From NCBI GenBank assembly GCA_001179505.1, contig CDMY01000531.1, positions 38,101-102,100 on the forward strand: 64,000 nt of DNA, given 5' to 3'. Within the stretch, counting starts at the first letter, position 1. Every line of letters starts with the position of its first letter. The notes under the pieces are model-generated. The model searched no databases. It was given only the letters and a program-made list of their open reading frames with translations, and was not told where the DNA came from. Origin of the DNA: Vitrella brassicaformis. Lineage: Eukaryota; Sar; Vitrellaceae. Below are positions 24,416-35,500 of this stretch, piece by piece. Both the position numbers and the translations under genes were made by a program.

Positions 24416-25230
24416 CTATCCACTCCCGGAGGACTGTTGCAGTGCTGCTTTGCTGGACTGCCCCTCCTCCAGGTTGACGTTGAACAGGCAGAGCAGCTCG
24501 CTCAGGAGAGAGGACGAGACACAATCACACGCAGCCTGAAGTAAGTGAAGGACAACCCCATGGACGTGAGCGTGATCTGCCTGTGGGTACCTGCTCCTCG
24601 TCAGATGGATGGGTGCGGCCCTGCCGGTTGCGCGCAAGTCTGCTACAGGTCTTGAAATCATAGTCGAGCTCCTGCGTGCGATGTGCGATGGCCTTCACAC
24701 GGCGGGTGTGATGCGGCTCGCCTGGAGGACACTTGGGCAGCTTGTTGGCGTCAGGCGGAGCAACCTCATCCGTTCATCCATCTCACCGGGCACTTCCTCT
24801 TCCTCGATGAGCGGCTCGTCCTCGTCGTCAGCCAGAGGGCTGGCATCAAGTGGCGAAAGGCTGCCCCTCCCTCGCCGTGCCTGCGGGCGGCCGTCGCCCT
24901 CCTCGGTATCATAATCGTGCTGGGCGTGCTGGTTAGGTTCGTCGAGTGCGTCCATCTCGGCGTCGTTGTGGTCGTCCATGAACTCGCCGTCACGGTTGTC
25001 CACAGAAGGCTCCGAGTGACGGTCCTCATCATCTGAGCAATGGAACAGTTGGAGTCTGAATCAATGACTGTCAATCATTGCTGACCCTGCTGCTCGTCCT
25101 TGATTTTCTGTCGCTTGGTGGCCGACTCAGCGCCTGAGTGAGAGGCAGAAACACAGATGAGTAAATGGATGGTGTGCTTTTGCCATCGCTGCTTCTCTCT
25201 TACCTTCTGATTTGCTCCGCGCTTTGTCAT
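24416..25230 (-). CDS. Acidic nuclear protein, function unknown
   Basis: Start ATG at 25230 (MTKRGANQK). A short basic exon follows (ATKRQKIKDEQQ, a likely nuclear localisation signal). A long acidic exon begins DDEDRHSEPSVDNRDGEF and runs to DEDEPLIEEEEVPG. A normal 65-nt intron leads into EPHHTRRVKAIAHRTQELDYD and FKTCSRLARNRQGRTHPSDEEQ. The last exon ends SSLLSELLCLFNVNLEEGQ and stops at 24416. Basic-acidic-basic composition suggests a chromatin- or RNA-associated protein, but no named domain is visible. The last two exon joins are less certain than the first three. Confidence 0.5.
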
Positions 25231-25452
25231 CGTGGCCGCGCGGGAAGGCAGCCTCCCATCCAAACGTGCCGACAACAACAACTAATGCCTTAGAAACGTG
25301 CCGACAACACTGTCATTCCTTCTCATTCTCTGCACTCAATTGTAAACGCATGCATGCGTTGCTGGGGGCACCCCCCGCCTTGACTGCGTCTCATTTCCAT
25401 CATCGCTGCATACGCACGTGCATATGTATACATGCGCTCGACTTCGATGTCG

Positions 25453-25723
25453 AAAATCGCTTCTAGCGCAAGAACGAGAAGGCCAATCGGCCAGGTTTTG
25501 AGTGGAGCGAAGACGCCATTCAATTCCCCACAACATAGGCAGATCGGATTTTCGAGAAACGTGTTCTGTGTGGAGTTTTCCCTAGGTCTACGTGAAGCCC
25601 TGTATGTCTGCCGGCACAAAATCGCTTCTAGCGCAAGAACGAGAAGGCCAATCGGCCAGGTCTTTCGCCTGTTAAGTGCCCCAGAGGGAGCCCGAAAACA
25701 TAGGCAGATCGGATTTTCGAGAA
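25453..25723 (+). repeat. 165-bp-period tandem repeat with two conserved blocks
   Basis: Block A (44 bp, starting AAAATCGCTTCTAGCGCAAG) is identical at 25453-25496 and 25618-25661. Block B (27 bp, AACATAGGCAGATCGGATTT...) is identical at 25532-25558 and 25697-25723. A to B is 79 bp in both units, while the 35 bp between the blocks has diverged. The A block contains a short palindrome (CCAATCGG / GGCCAATCGGCC). Confidence 0.85.
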
Positions 25724-25789
25724 CGGGTATTGTCTTGCGACATGCTCAAAAAGGTGGCGATTTGTCATAACCGCTCAGTTTGCTGTCGA

Positions 25790-25886
25790 CGGCGGACGCT
25801 TCTATGGACAAACACCCAGCAAAAACCCTTGCCCCCACAACACGCGGGCTGCATCACAGTCAGCAGGCAGGCAGGCAGGCAGGCAT
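25790..25886 (+). repeat. Dispersed repeat, copy 2
   Basis: Matches 23691-23752 at both ends, followed by a (GGCA)n run. Confidence 0.55.
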
Positions 25887-28649
25887 GATGCTCATCCATT
25901 CCGACAGCCACCTGTCTGTCATCCAACTATATATATGTACCAGAAAGTGTGTGTCCATCCATCCTTCCACAACTGCAACGAGCCATCACACAAACGGCTC
26001 CTTGCAGTGGTGGGTGGCGAAGCTTCGCAGGCACACGATAGATACCCAGACACGCACAGCCAGACGCCCAAAAGGACGCTGCATCGGATAGATTCGTTGG
26101 CGTAGGTACGGAGGATAAGGCTAGCGCAAGGCTAGGCTGGGACTGGCAGGTGTGTGTGTGTGTAAACGTGCATCTCTCTCTCTCTGTTGTCTCGCGTGGG
26201 CTGCATGTCTGTCGTGCGTGAGGTGCTGGTGGCCAAGGCATTGGGTACGTCCACAACATTCCCATTTCACTCACGTACGCCGAAAACAGACAGACAGGCG
26301 AAAAAGAAGACACCACCCCACGACAACCAATCCCTGACGGCAGCCCCTCCGTGCGTATGTGTGTGTCTGTCTGTACACGTGGGTACGTGCGTTGAGTTCC
26401 CGACCCGTTTGTGAGCAGAGTGACCGCACCAGCCAGACGATACAAAACGACACTCACACATCCGATGGGAGCAGACAGGCAGACAGGCAGGCAGGCAGGC
26501 AAACGCGACAATAGAATGAGTTGACAGGCAGGTAGGCAGGTAGGCAGGAAGGGCAGACGATGTGATCAGAGAGAAGGAGAGAAGAAGAGAGAGGGGAAAA
26601 GGTCAGTGTGCTACGCGGCATTCAAGCAGAGGGGGCAGTGCTGAGTAGCACATTCCCTGGGAAATGACAGGCTAGAGAGACTAGAGAGAGAGGGGACAAG
26701 CCGCTTACACACATACAATACAGACAGTAGAGAAACACACTACAAAAGTCCATCCATCCATCCATCACTGCACAAGGCGACGGGAAAAAAACAAGTGCGG
26801 ACGGCGTACACAACATTCGATTACGCACACCTCGCCCAGCCACACCGCATGACAGCAGGGGAGAGAGAGAGAGAGAGAATATATGGGTTGCTTGCCAGCC
26901 AGCCGTCTATCCGAACAGGCCTGCTCCCCCAAGGCTGGTGGGCTGGATGGCCTGATCATGGACATGAATCTGTCAGCCATGATCATCGTCCGTTCGTGTG
27001 GGCTGCACACCTGGTGTTTCGACCAAGTAGGCGGGGGCCAGTGAGGGTCGGTATCGCTCCTGTACACGAGAGTGGCGGAGAAGATTGCCTGCATGAAGAG
27101 AAGGCACCACGCACACACCTGCCTGTATGCCGCTTCGCTGTCTTTGGGTTTGGGTGTCGTGTCGCTGGCCTACCAGGGAAGTGAGTTGCGGGTGGCAATA
27201 AGGCCCACGAGGCGTCCGTAGTGCATCGTCCTTCTCCTCTGCCCCCGACCTCAAGTCCTTCTCGGCCACCATTGCCACAGCACTAAGGGCCTCCACCAGA
27301 TCGGCAGTCGGTTGGTCCTCGATTGCCGGACCAGCAGTGTCCTTGCTGTCGGTGGTGGTCTTGATGGTGCTTAGGGCGAAAGGTGGGGCGGTGGACGATG
27401 TTGGAGGGATGATGGTGAGGTGAAAAGCGACTGAATCAGACAGCAAGTCCACTCCTGCACGACAAGCACAGCAACCGATCGAACAATGAACGTCATCCAT
27501 CCCTCAATGCACTTGTGCGGATGGACTCTTCTGCTGTGGTCAATCGCTCACCGACTAGGGATCTGTCTGCACGGCACGGCAGACACATTGGCGTGAGCAG
27601 ACACACGAAGGGAAACTACACATGGTCACACAGGGGTATGGGGTGCGGCCTCACGATGGCTTCCTCTCTTACGTGTGTATATGCCTATCTGTGTGTGTGT
27701 GTGTGTTGGGGGTCTGTCTGTCTGTCTGTCCGTCTGTCTGTGTGTATGAAATGATGGCTGCGCTGCCCTTGACAACCAAGGCGTGCATCTGGGAGCCGTG
27801 CGTACGTACGTATCGACGCGTTCACATGTGTGTCTGTGAGCAGTTTGGGCGCCGATAACCAAAACCGCGGGGCGTGCAGCTGCACGCCTGTGGACTGACT
27901 AGACCTGCCAAAACCGCGGGATCGACGAGGGGAGTCTGCAAAGGAATGGTGGACCAAAAATATGCAGTCAGTAGTACACAAGTAGTAAGTCAACATGAAC
28001 GCACAGCACACGGACATCACACACATGGCAAGTATTATCCAAGCCGCACACCACAGACAGCCGCCCCTTGACTGACGCCACCCATCCAGCCACCCACCCA
28101 TCAAAGAATGAATGGACCAGGCGAGCAAGTAGAAAGAAAGAGACGAGGAGCAGAAGAGGGCTGGTGGGTATGTGTGTATCAAATCGTCCGTTCATCCATT
28201 CATTCAGTCAGTCGCGCTGTCCTAGCTGCCTTTCTGCCTTTGCTCAGTCGGTCGGTCGGCTGATGTCACTCATCTGTGCATTCGTACGCCAATCGACGAA
28301 TGAATGGCGGCTGTATGCAATGCAGTCAGTCCACCAACGACCCGACCAGGGAGAGAGGGAGGGAGGGAGTGTGTATGACTGGCAGTCGCGGCCAGGACAT
28401 GGGCAGGGAGGGGGGGTCGCTCGTGTGCCCACCGCACCTGGTGTGTGGGTGTCGAAGGTAGAGGGTCGGTTGGGTATATCAGCAGCAGAGTAACAGTGGA
28501 GAAATGGCGTCATGCCTGTGAGCAAGCAGAGATAGAAGCGACAGAGACCGATGCGGACACGAAGGCCTCCGTGGTGTGGGCTGTGGGCGAGTGGGTGTAC
28601 TGGCTGCGTACCAGGTCAGCTAGGTGAAGTGGTTTGGTTGCCGGTCTGC

Positions 28650-29273
28650 GTCACGGCTGTAGAGCTCAATATTATGTGGACGCCCACCTGATGTGACCAC
28701 ACATCACCGAGGGAAGCAGCCATCCACCATGCACCCTCTCGGACAGTGCGTGTTGGTCGGTCTCCTGCCTTCCCCACCCCCCACTCACCTCTCTGTGGTG
28801 CGCCCGAGGTCGGATTGGTGCGCCGGGCTGTGTGGCGGCTGTTGCCGTGTGGCGAAGAGACTGGCGGTTGACGGCTCGTGACGGCGGGGTCTTGCCGGTC
28901 AGGGTGACCTCCTGTGCTGCCCCATGCGGCTGCAGGGTCGCAGGTGGCTCCGCAGCTCCTTCAGGGCGCTGACATTGAGGCCAGCAGTGTTGCCATAGCC
29001 CGACCAATGTCGGTCGACGCGCCTGAGTGGATCAATGAAAACAGCACACATTGAGCCATAGGGGAGGTGTCATTCTCTCGTAGCGGTTCGTTCCTCACCT
29101 GTGATCCACACAAGCCGCCCCTCAAAGGTCTCGTGGCTCCTTGCCATCGCTGTGCGAAGGTCGGAGTCCAAGAAGAGCATCATCAGGCCCCGGATGACCA
29201 CCGCCAGCAGCCACAGCCCAGCTGCACGTCGCGGCCGAGCCACAGGGTGTCGTAGAAGTGACGGATCACACAT
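28650..29273 (-). CDS. Possible small membrane protein, gene model uncertain
   Basis: An exon from ATG 29273 reads MCDPSLLRHP, a hydrophobic segment (AGLWLLAVVIRGLMMLFL), then DSDLRTAMARSHETFEGR and LVWITG before a GTGAGG donor near 29100. A following exon after GATCCACTCAG at about 29020 is open in two frames (ending SMSAP or RMGQHRRSP), so the C-terminus is unresolved. No family recognised. Confidence 0.3.
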
Positions 29274-29659
29274 GACCTGAACGGATTCATAGACACATCA
29301 CACACACAGACAGACAGATGTTCCCGTCCTATGCCGTGCTGTATTCCCTCACTCACCACGCAGGCAGGCAGTGTGTAGGCGTGTGCAATGCTGGCTTGAC
29401 TTGCTCCCTCCCTCTTGGGTTCTTGAATGCGGCCGGCCTTCTGGTGGGCCTTTATTCGCTTCCTTTCCTTTTTCCGCAAAGGCGAGAGAGGTCAGAGAGA
29501 GAGGCAGACAAGGGCTAGGTAGAGATAGGGAGACCGACAGCACAGGCAGGACCCCCCAATCAAAACTCCCCCCCGCCACCACACACGCCCCTTAGGACAC
29601 ACGTGACAAGCTATGCGCAGCTGGATCGCTGGGTGGGTGAGGTGAGGGCCGAGAAAAAG

Positions 29660-29694
29660 GACGTCAGGGCACTCAACGCCTACGACGGACAGTG
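29660..29694 (+). repeat. Inverted duplicate of a coding segment, plus-strand copy
   Basis: GACGTCAGGGCACTCAACGC and the following bases encode DVRALNAYDGQ on the plus strand. They match, with few changes, the reverse complement of 30950-30985 (DVRALYAYDGQ). An open stretch of about 40 codons surrounds it. Confidence 0.5.
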
Positions 29695-29892
29695 GTCCGC
29701 TAGTCGTCCTCTCACGAACCATGCATGGGTCATGATTGTCACCACATGAGAGTGAATTCGTCTGTCATCCATCCATCCATCCACCCACACCTGCACACAC
29801 ATCATCTCAGGCGACGCTCTCCTGCCCCTCCCACCTCCACCTCCGCCTGCCGCACCGCCATGGCCCGTGACGACGTCACCAACCGATTGTTT

Positions 29893-30849
29893 CGGTCAAC
29901 TGGTGGGAGAGGATGAGGGGGGCGGTCGCGGGGAGGGTGACACCCTCTGGTGACTCTGGGGACGACTGTGATGGTTGGGAGTGTGGTGGTGCTGCCGATG
30001 TGGATGTGACGATGGACTGAGTGGGGGTGGGGTACAGCGGCGGGAAGAGCGGCCGCGGGATGGCCCAGAACTGGGCGATGAAGTAGACGCGATAGCCCCA
30101 GTAGTGGCCGCCGTGGATGGCGTGGGTCTGCCGGATGGCCTCGCCCGTCGATTGCCGAGTGACCAACGGGTCTGCCGGATGGCCTCGCCCGTCGATCACC
30201 GAGTGACTAAGGCCCACTGGCGGCCTGACACGAACCCACGACCACCTGCACACAAACGACAGCCATGAGAACATGACAAGAGATGATATGACCTCCGCCA
30301 TGCCATGTGTATGTGTGTGTGTAGGTCTCGTACCTTTGCTCCTCCCACACGAGTTCTGCGCCGTTGCCCTTGTCGCCCTCCTCTGCCTCCATGGGCCACT
30401 CCCCCTCTCTCGGCCAGACTGACTCACCGGTGTGTTAATTGGCCGCGCCATCCATCACTCGGGCCCCCCATCAAGGCGTTCAAGACCGCTCACTCACTCT
30501 CTGGGGAGTGAGTGCACGGCTTACTAACCTGCAGACAACAAACACAGGGAGACATCCATGTGCAGGTCGGCCCGTGTCTGTCTCGTCGCGTCCATGCGTA
30601 GGCACTTACCCAGACGAGAAGGGCCCTGAGCCAACGGCCTGTGGTGGCCGGAGAAGGCGGGATGGCGTGATGGCGTGGGTCTGTCGATGGCCACGGTGCC
30701 GTCGTAGAAGGTCTCGCAGCCCATCGAGGGGGGCCGGGGGTCGGGCCGGGGACCTCTCGGAACTCGCGCGTGGCCGTGTCGTATTTCAAGGGCCGGTCGG
30801 TGGCCATGCCGTTCTCCAGAGTGGCGGGGCAGTTGAAGCGAGCCAACAC
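29893..30849 (-). CDS. Uncharacterised multi-exon coding region
   Basis: One exon (30849-30610, 80 codons) starts VLARFNCPATLENGMATDRP and ends LRALLVW at a GTAAGT donor. Another (about 30398-30330) encodes MEAEEGDKGNGAELVWEEQR. A third (about 30248-29895) continues in phase as WSWVRVRPPVG and contains HGGHYWGYRVYFIAQFWAIP, then a Pro/Ser/Thr-rich tail. A 44-bp tandem duplication falls inside the third exon. The exons may continue the gene at 30.9-32.3 kb. Aromatic and hydrophobic content hints at a globular domain I do not recognise. Confidence 0.35.
30124..30211 (+). repeat. Two tandem 44-bp units
   Basis: The unit starting GGGTCTGCCGGATGGCCTCG is present at 30124-30167 and 30168-30211 with four or five differences. 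44 is not a multiple of three, so the two copies are read in different frames by any exon crossing both. Confidence 0.85.
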
Positions 30850-30949
30850 CTGTATGTGGGGGAGGCAGACACACATAGGCACAGACAGATGGATGGCTTC
30901 TCCATTGTTTGGTTGGTTCATTGCATGTATGTGCCTCTTACGCGTATGA

Positions 30950-30985
30950 GTGCTGTCCGTCGTAGGCGTAGAGTGCCCTGACGTC
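30950..30985 (-). repeat. Inverted duplicate of a coding segment, minus-strand copy
   Basis: Partner of 29660-29694; reads DVRALYAYDGQ on the minus strand. Confidence 0.5.
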
Positions 30986-32290
30986 GTGTCGCCCCAGTGA
31001 TCCGTTGGTTGAAGACTATGACAAAGGCGTCGAAGCGCTTCAGCTCGCCATCAAACTTCTGTAGCACCTCCTCACTCACAGAACGATTCGGCTCACCTGA
31101 CACGACCCGGCCAGTGGATTGCACAGAGATCATGACACACACACATGACGCCCATATTTCTTTTCTGGTTCGCTTACCCGCCAAGCACACGTTCTGCATC
31201 GCATTCCGTATGAGCTTCCTGTTGCACGCACGGCCCCCAGGACGCTCTGGCTGAGCCTCTGACTCAGCAGCAGGGCTCTCGCCCGCCTCGACAACAACAC
31301 TATCATTGGCAGCTCGGCTTTCCTCGATCGGCTGCACCCCGCCCGACACATCCTCCACCTCCGTCAGCACACCAGCAGCAGGGTGGCCGCGCTCCGCTCA
31401 AAGGAATGTGTCGCGTTGGCCGGGGTTGTGGGGCGTGGCCATTCATATCCTTCAGTTCAGCGTCAGCGCGCGCCGGTGGTCTCTTGACGCGCTGTGGCCT
31501 CTCCGGTGCCTCCACCTGTACAGGCTGATGCGATGGGGGGTGGGGCGACGGTTGCTGCTGATGCTGTGGGGCGTCTCTGTCCGCCCCTGCTGCCCCGTCC
31601 GCCTCCTCAAACTCGACAGCTGGATCCACTTGCTCCTGTGGCGGTTCATCTGCCGTCTGCGCATCGCTGTCCGTCCCCTCCACCTCATCCATCTCCTGCT
31701 CTTTGAACAACAGCGGGTGCGTCAAGATTCTCAGTCGCATCCTCTTCAAGCTCCTCCTGGGCTCCTCCAGTGGTGCGGCATCGGGTGACGCCACTGCGGC
31801 ATCCTCGTCTTGCGTCACTTCTGCCGCTGCCGGCGACGGTGTGACATGCATGTCCTCGACCTGTTCTTGTTCAACAGAGGCGACGGCGTCGTTGTCCTCA
31901 ACCCCGGCTCCTGCCAACGGCGCCTGGCCGACATTCCACTCGCGTCGCTCACAGATGGCGGCGTCAGCCGTCTTAAGGTCTGCTGGGGGTGGTGAAGGGC
32001 CAAGGGTGGCTTTGTCGTCCTCCTGGAAAGAGGTCGACGGCTGCTGAGGCAGCTCAGACTCAGAGGCCACAGTGGGCAGCCGGTCCGTCGAGTGGCGGGG
32101 GTCGATGGCTCCACGCCTCACCAATGTGTCGCCATGGTGGTCCTCCTTCCTGACCCTGAGGAACGCCTGCAACTCCGCTATGATGGCCGTCACCTGTGGA
32201 TCGTCACCATCCGCCGCCGCGTGTGCGTGTGCATGGGACCGGCTCGTGGGCAGCAGAGCCGTGTCGCGTCCATCGCCATTGTCATCGTCT
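30951..32290 (-). CDS. Low-complexity acidic/proline-rich protein, gene model partial
   Basis: The minus strand is open through NELTRQ and a short acidic stretch (about 32310-32270), QVTAIIAELQAFLRVRKEDHH (about 32190), long Glu/Asp/Ala/Pro-rich low complexity, RSLKRMRLRILTHPLLFKEQE, and APERPQRVKRPPARADAELK. Continuing in another frame are VEDVSGGVQPIEESRAAND, ACNRKLIRNAMQNVCLAG, a GTAAGC donor, and EPNRSVSEEVLQKFDGELKRF. The frame change near 31390 needs an intron I could not place. The P-Q-R-V-K-R-P-P-A-R word resembles motifs downstream of integrase in copia-type elements, but no integrase or reverse transcriptase is visible. Function unknown. Confidence 0.35.
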
Positions 32291-32524
32291 TCTCTCGCTT
32301 GTCTGGTCAGCTCGTTGGTGAGGGTGAGCTGATGGAGGAGGCAGCTGCCTGTGCGGCCACCTGCTCACGCATGGCGTCGGCATTCACCTCCACTGTCCAC
32401 AGCTCGTCGGCCCTCAGGTCAGCCAGGGAATAGCAGAAAACGCCCCGATCCTCCTTCACACGCAATGCTGGCTCAGGCTCGACACGCACAGGCTGCTGGG
32501 GCCAGCAAGTGTCCGAATCCGCCT

Positions 32525-35500
32525 CTACGCACATGGGAAAAGCTCTGCATGCAGGAAAGCGAGACGCACATACACCCAGCATGCCAATGACACATCATCT
32601 GCTCTTCTTCCTCCCTTGCCTGATCTGCCTGTGTGTGTGTGTGTGTGTGTAAGTGTGTGTGTTTGTGTCGGTCTTGCCGTCCGTACCAGTCAGAACAGCA
32701 TGGCGGTACCTATCCAATAATTCCCACATGGCCTCGGGCGCCATCCCGTCAGCATGCCCCTTCCCCAGCTGCTTGTAAAGCTCCTGGCTTTTCTTGCGCA
32801 GGCTCCGGTTCTGCTCCTTGGCCTCCTCGCCCCAGCCCTCGACCTCTTTCTCTGCCCTCTTGTAGGTGTTAGCGGCAAAGTTGGCGATGCTGTCCACCTC
32901 CTTCCTGTACCGCCCCCGCAGCTCCCGGCGCGACTCCTCGAGCCGCTCGCCGCCCCCCTCTCGCTCGGCCTGCTTCGCGTCATTCCAGAGGCCCTGCAGT
33001 TGAATCTGGGCATCTATCCAGAGCATGTTGGCGGCACGGTCGCTTGGAGCGGCCAGCAGGAGGAGCGAGAAGGCCGCGCTCATGCAGTCCGTGGCGTAGG
33101 TCACCGTCTCGTCCTCAAACTCCCGCCCCTCCAGAGTGGCGTCGAGGTGGTGCGCCGTGGTGAAGGGGGGGCGAGGGCAGCTGACGAGACGGGGCTCGCC
33201 GGACTGAGCGCGGCCGTCGGGCTGCATCCTCCTGGACGCCTCCAGGTCGATGACCGTGATCTCGCCCTTCTCCACATCGGCCACCAGCACATTCTTGACG
33301 TGGAAGTCGTTGTGCGTCTTGTGGTGGCGGCGGTGGATGTGGAGAAGGGCTTCAACCAAGTTCACCGACACGGTGGCGCGCAGTAGGGGGCTGGGGCGAC
33401 TGTCGCGGGGCTCCTTGGGCCTGGCGAGGTCTTCGAGTGTGGGGGCGTTCATCTCCCCTGCAGGACACAAACGCAGCACAGACACACAACCACACAGACA
33501 GACATGAGCATTCGGTGTTTCTTTGTGCTGTGTATGCTGTCTGCCTACCGCTGCCGACTTTCGACATGATGAGGCAGACGCCGTCCTCGTCCACCTTGTC
33601 GGGCATGCGCTCGCCCTCGTCGGCGCCTCCCTGCCGCATCTCCCGTGCGGCGACCTTGCCCGCCGCCAGCTCCTCCGGTGTGAGGAAGCCGTACCACTGG
33701 GGCAGGTACCTCACCGACGAGGTGTGGCGGCGGCCGTGCAGCAGCTCGGGGAGCTGGTGCTGCCGGAACTCGCCGGCGCTCGTGCTGAGCTGCTGCAGGG
33801 CGTCGGACTCGCACTTGAGGGCGGCGCATACCTCCTCCCGATCCCCCTTGGTCTCGGCCATCACGTCGCGGTGCATCGACTTGGTGATGAAGCCCGTGCC
33901 AGCCGGGAAGGCCCCTTCCCCGGTGGCACGGGCCGCCCACACGTCGACGTCTACACGCGTCCCTTCACCGCCCACGAGCCGCCGGACGGGCACCATGGTG
34001 GCGAGCAGCGGGGGGTGGGTGCCGGTGCTGCTGGTGGTGGTGCTGGTGGCTGCTGGGCTGTCTGGGGCGTGGCTGGTGTGTGGGGGGGAGGGTGAGGATG
34101 AGGGTGAGGAGGGCGAGGAGGGCGGCGACGAGGGTGGGATGGTGGTGCATGTGGCTGCGGGGCTGCCCGTCGCGCTGTCGCCTCCGCTGCTGCTGCTCTG
34201 TGGTGGTGGGGAGGTGGGGAAGAGGGTCGCGGGTGGGGCAGGGGGCTCGGGTGGCGGTGAGGGCGGCGCCTCCGCCACCTCTGCAGGGGGTGCCGGGGGT
34301 GCAGCAGCCTCCACCACCACTGCACTACTCTGCTGTTGCGGCTGCTGCTGCTGCTGACCCTCACTCGCAGTCGGGCAGCCAGGGAGGGTGGCGGGAGGGG
34401 CAGAGGGCTGGGGAGAGGGCTTCAACTTGCCCTGAGCAAACGACACGCACGGATGACTTCCACATCTCCACCTGTGCATGTGTGCTGTGCACATGTGGCG
34501 TACCGTTTTTAGGAAGTAATACGTGTGTGAGTTGGCAATGGCGGCGCCGGTGGCGGTGATGGCCTTGAAGACCGTTGTCTTGGCGAGCAGCTCCCGCGTC
34601 TGCTTGAACTCCGGCACCCACCTGCTGCTGCGGTGCCGGTGCGGTCCACGGCCGCCGACCTGTCAACAATCGCATGGTGTGCAAGGCATGACACGTGAGA
34701 TGCAGACTAGTAGTGTGTGGTTGAGGGGTGAGGAGGGGATACGTACCTGTCCGCCGCACGGTGAGTCGTTGTTGGTGCTCGCGTTGCTGCTCTCCCCGTC
34801 CTTGTTGCTCGGCGCGCCGCTCGCCGGCAGCCCCTTATCATTGCCCTGACACATCCACCCACACACGCACATTTCCGTGGTGTGCTTTCTCCTCTGCCCC
34901 GCCCCTTTGGGCTAACTTTCTCACCTTCTGGCTATTGCTGGATTGGCTAGTCTCCGCGGCCATGACGGGTGAGGTGCCGCTGCCGCTCGAGTCCTTCCTC
35001 TCCCCTCCCTCGATCTGGTGCGAGCAGTCGGGCATCAGCTGCACCGACACCAACGCCTCCGACCTCACACTCACACCACCATTGCCATCCACCACCTGGC
35101 TGTCCACGCAGCCGTTGCCGCGGGTGGTGCCGAAGTGGATGGACTTGAACGGCGTGTTGCTGGCCGTCATGGGGTTCCACAGGTGGATCGACGTCTCAGT
35201 GCTGGGCAGCGTCTGGCCTGCAGAGAAGGAGGCAGAGAGGGGGCTGTGTGTGTGTGTGTGTGTGTGTGTTGGTGGTGGTGCTTTGCGTACCGGTCATGAG
35301 ATACGGGGACCCTGACAGCGACACCCACTGCAACACGTCCGTCGGCGGAATCTGACGATGCCAACAGACATCAAGATGGGCCGGCGGCGTGTGGGTGTCA
35401 CGGTCCATGTCCTTACGGTAGCGTCTTGTGCAATGAAGACCACTTTGGCCGGACCCAACGCCTCAGTCGACACGTCCCACACCGCAGCGAAACCTGATAC

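Larger units (their letters stand above)
25231..28640. other. Repeat-rich accessory stretch without a firmly supported gene
   Basis: About 3.4 kb rich in GGCA, GACA and TG repeats. It holds the 165-bp tandem repeat pair and a dispersed repeat. The only stretch with coding character is on the minus strand at about 27480-27170: a hydrophobic start, then acidic LVEALSAVAMVAEKDLRSG and EEKDDALR. It might be an exon of an uncharacterised gene, at low confidence. Two CCAAAACCGCGGG words at 27859 and 27908 are the only other notable repeat. Confidence 0.35.

Noticed and set aside
31440-31560. Retrotransposon polyprotein (R-V-K-R-P-P-A-R word)
   Set aside because: No protease, integrase, reverse transcriptase or long terminal repeats are visible nearby; a short basic-proline word is not enough.
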